IMG/VR virus record: IMGVR_UViG_3300020445_000983
Span: 20,880 to 84,879 of that record
Length of the DNA stretch: 64,000 nt
Reading direction: 5' to 3' (one strand)
DNA from: a virus
The notes beneath the pieces were generated by a model. That model was not told where the DNA came from. It worked only from the letters and a program-made list of their open reading frames with translations, and ran no database searches. The translations under genes were made by a program, and so were the position numbers. Of this stretch, positions 62,923 through 64,000 are shown one piece after another. Positions within the stretch are counted from its first letter, which is position 1. The number at the start of each line of letters is the position of its first letter.

Positions 62923-63687
62923 ATGGTACAGAATACAGGTGCAACCTCCTCACGTGGAGGGGAAGATATTGTAGCAAAAGCAAGAGCTGAAAAGCTAACA
63001 ATAGGTGGGATCAATGAGACCGTAATGGATCTGTTCCCTTCTACTGTGGTACGCTACGAACACAATTTTCCAGCGATTGATGATGAAGTAGAGGATGTAA
63101 TAAACTTCATTCGAGAAGAAGAACAGCAAGAAATAAACGTTGACGTTGATCCAGTATATGAAACTGGAGAAAGACGTAATTTTCTTGGTGGTTATGCCGA
63201 TAGGGTACCGAATTTAACGAACTTTATTAAGGAATGCTGTACGCATTACATAGGGCACGATAACTTCGAAATACCTCAGTCTTGGTTGAACCTGTATCCT
63301 AAAGGTACCTGTCAAGAGAAACATTTACATCCAGGATGGGAATTGGCTGGTGTCTATTATCATAGGACCAGACAACATAACGGTATTATAAACTTCCATT
63401 CCCCATTAAGTCAAGCATATTTAGAGTGTTTTGCAACACAGAGGGATATAGCAGTTGAATCTTTCCCAAATACATTATTACTATTTCCAGGTTGGTTAGA
63501 ACATTCTACTACACCAAATGGATCACACGAACAAAAGACATCAATAGGATTAAACATTAAAGTACACAAAACAGGTGAATACGCATTAGAAGGACAATGG
63601 GTAGGCAAGCATTCTCTTCTATGGGCACCTCCAAAATTTTTAAATCAAGACTGGCCAAACCCTAATGAAGGACAAAAAAGCAGCTAA
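62923..63687 (+). CDS. 2OG-Fe(II) oxygenase-like protein, HxH type
   Basis: 254 residues from the ATG at 62923 (MVQNTGATSSRGGEDI). The frame is open 20 residues further, but that would overlap the divergent gene and the late promoter. GTCQEKHLHPGWELAGVYYH gives His134-x-His136; the distal His is His194 (FPGWLEHSTTP). The usual Arg appears to be Lys205 (EQKTSIGLNIKV). Related by pattern to the genes at 48472 and 33272, but alone on the plus strand. Substrate unknown. Confidence 0.75.
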   Translation: MVQNTGATSSRGGEDIVAKARAEKLTIGGINETVMDLFPSTVVRYEHNFPAIDDEVEDVINFIREEEQQEINVDVDPVYETGERRNFLGGYADRVPNLTNFIKECCTHYIGHDNFEIPQSWLNLYPKGTCQEKHLHPGWELAGVYYHRTRQHNGIINFHSPLSQAYLECFATQRDIAVESFPNTLLLFPGWLEHSTTPNGSHEQKTSIGLNIKVHKTGEYALEGQWVGKHSLLWAPPKFLNQDWPNPNEGQKSS

Positions 63688-63811
63688 AAAAATTATTAAA
63701 CAAGCAAAAAAACACCCTGAATGGTATACCAAACAGGATGTAGCATATGCAAAAATGGTTAAAAGGAGAGAAAAGGCTAAGAAATCCGCTTCTCGTCAAC
63801 AATCCGACTAG
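63665..63811 (+). CDS. Small basic conserved cyanophage protein
   Basis: 48 residues, MKDKKAAKKIIKQAKKHPEW, then YTKQDVAYAKMVKRREKAKK. Lys-rich, probably helical. I recognise it as a short protein common in T4-like cyanophages. It overlaps the end of the oxygenase gene by 23 bases and the convergent gene at 63777. Confidence 0.75.
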   Translation: MKDKKAAKKIIKQAKKHPEWYTKQDVAYAKMVKRREKAKKSASRQQSD

Positions 63812-63917
63812 ATTGCTCTAATACTTTTAGAGCATCCAACAATTCTGGAGTTTCCTCCCACGACCATTCCTGGTTATGTTGGGGGTTTTTCTTTTCTATA
63901 GTGTAAGTTCTTTTCAT
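63777..63917 (-). CDS. Small hypothetical protein
   Basis: 46 residues, MKRTYTIEKKNPQHNQEWSW, then EETPELLDALKVLEQSSRIV. The ATG overlaps the stop of the upstream partial gene (ATGA). It overlaps the convergent gene by 35 bases. Function unknown. Confidence 0.55.
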   Translation of the reverse strand: MKRTYTIEKKNPQHNQEWSWEETPELLDALKVLEQSSRIVDEKRIS

Positions 63918-64000
63918 AGAGGAATCTCTCCAGTACATAGATCATCCATTGAAAATACAATAGGATGAAGTTCTTCCATTATAAGGTATTGACTGATCTT
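63914..64000 (-). CDS. Partial gene, C-terminus only
   Basis: 28 residues are visible before the stop (ending MEELHPIVFSMDDLCTGEIP and L). The frame is open to the window edge, so the start is outside. Too short to identify. Confidence 0.45.
   Translation of the reverse strand, partial: KISQYLIMEELHPIVFSMDDLCTGEIPL

Overview
The window looks like part of the genome of a marine T4-like myovirus, most likely a cyanophage of Synechococcus or Prochlorococcus (Kyanoviridae-like). The evidence is the T4-type baseplate genes gp25 and gp6, T4-style late promoters (GATAAATA, TATAAATA, CTAAATAG/C), and several tiny proteins that I recognise as recurring in T4-like cyanophages (at 25089, 31440, 33363, 33532, 35050, 39629, 62507 and 63665). 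No photosynthesis gene, tRNA or integrase was seen, so the host is an inference. Almost every gene is on the minus strand, so transcription runs from high to low coordinates.

Layout, right to left. 64000-62389: small conserved proteins plus a plus-strand Fe/2-oxoglutarate (2OG) oxygenase. 62123-51463: virion and tail-fibre proteins, including a Cys-rich and a His-rich glycine-rich protein. A hairpin terminator and three TATAAT hexamers then separate this block from 51359-40624. That second block holds a flavin-dependent tryptophan-halogenase homologue (VirX1-like), six 2OG-oxygenase-like genes, a seventh that has lost its metal ligands, three paralogous proteins of unknown function (DUF6065-like, tentative), an inserted HNH endonuclease and a TSPPY DNA methyltransferase. 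40532-37820: a helicase and small proteins. 37733-30458: a dense run of small, probably early genes, punctuated by four copies of a conserved promoter-like element and several intrinsic terminators. It also has one intergenic region with DnaA-box-like repeats next to AT-rich DNA. 30414-1: baseplate and tail region, with a 2OG oxygenase, a large tail protein, a PAAR-like spike-tip candidate, gp25, gp6 and one giant gene that fills 22334-1 and runs off the window (at least 7,444 codons).

How the genes may work together. The left part builds the baseplate and a very large modular virion protein (GSGY-type beta repeats, YHYH domain, EF-hand, beta-propeller-like segment, two LamG-like domains, six helical repeats, at least 22 YPR repeats). 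The right part builds fibres and glycine-rich adhesins. The oxidative cluster directly downstream of the fibre genes is the most unusual system here. One reading is a tailoring cassette that hydroxylates or halogenates fibre proteins, host surface molecules or small metabolites; that function is inference. Reading frames and motifs were read by eye, and no database search was possible.
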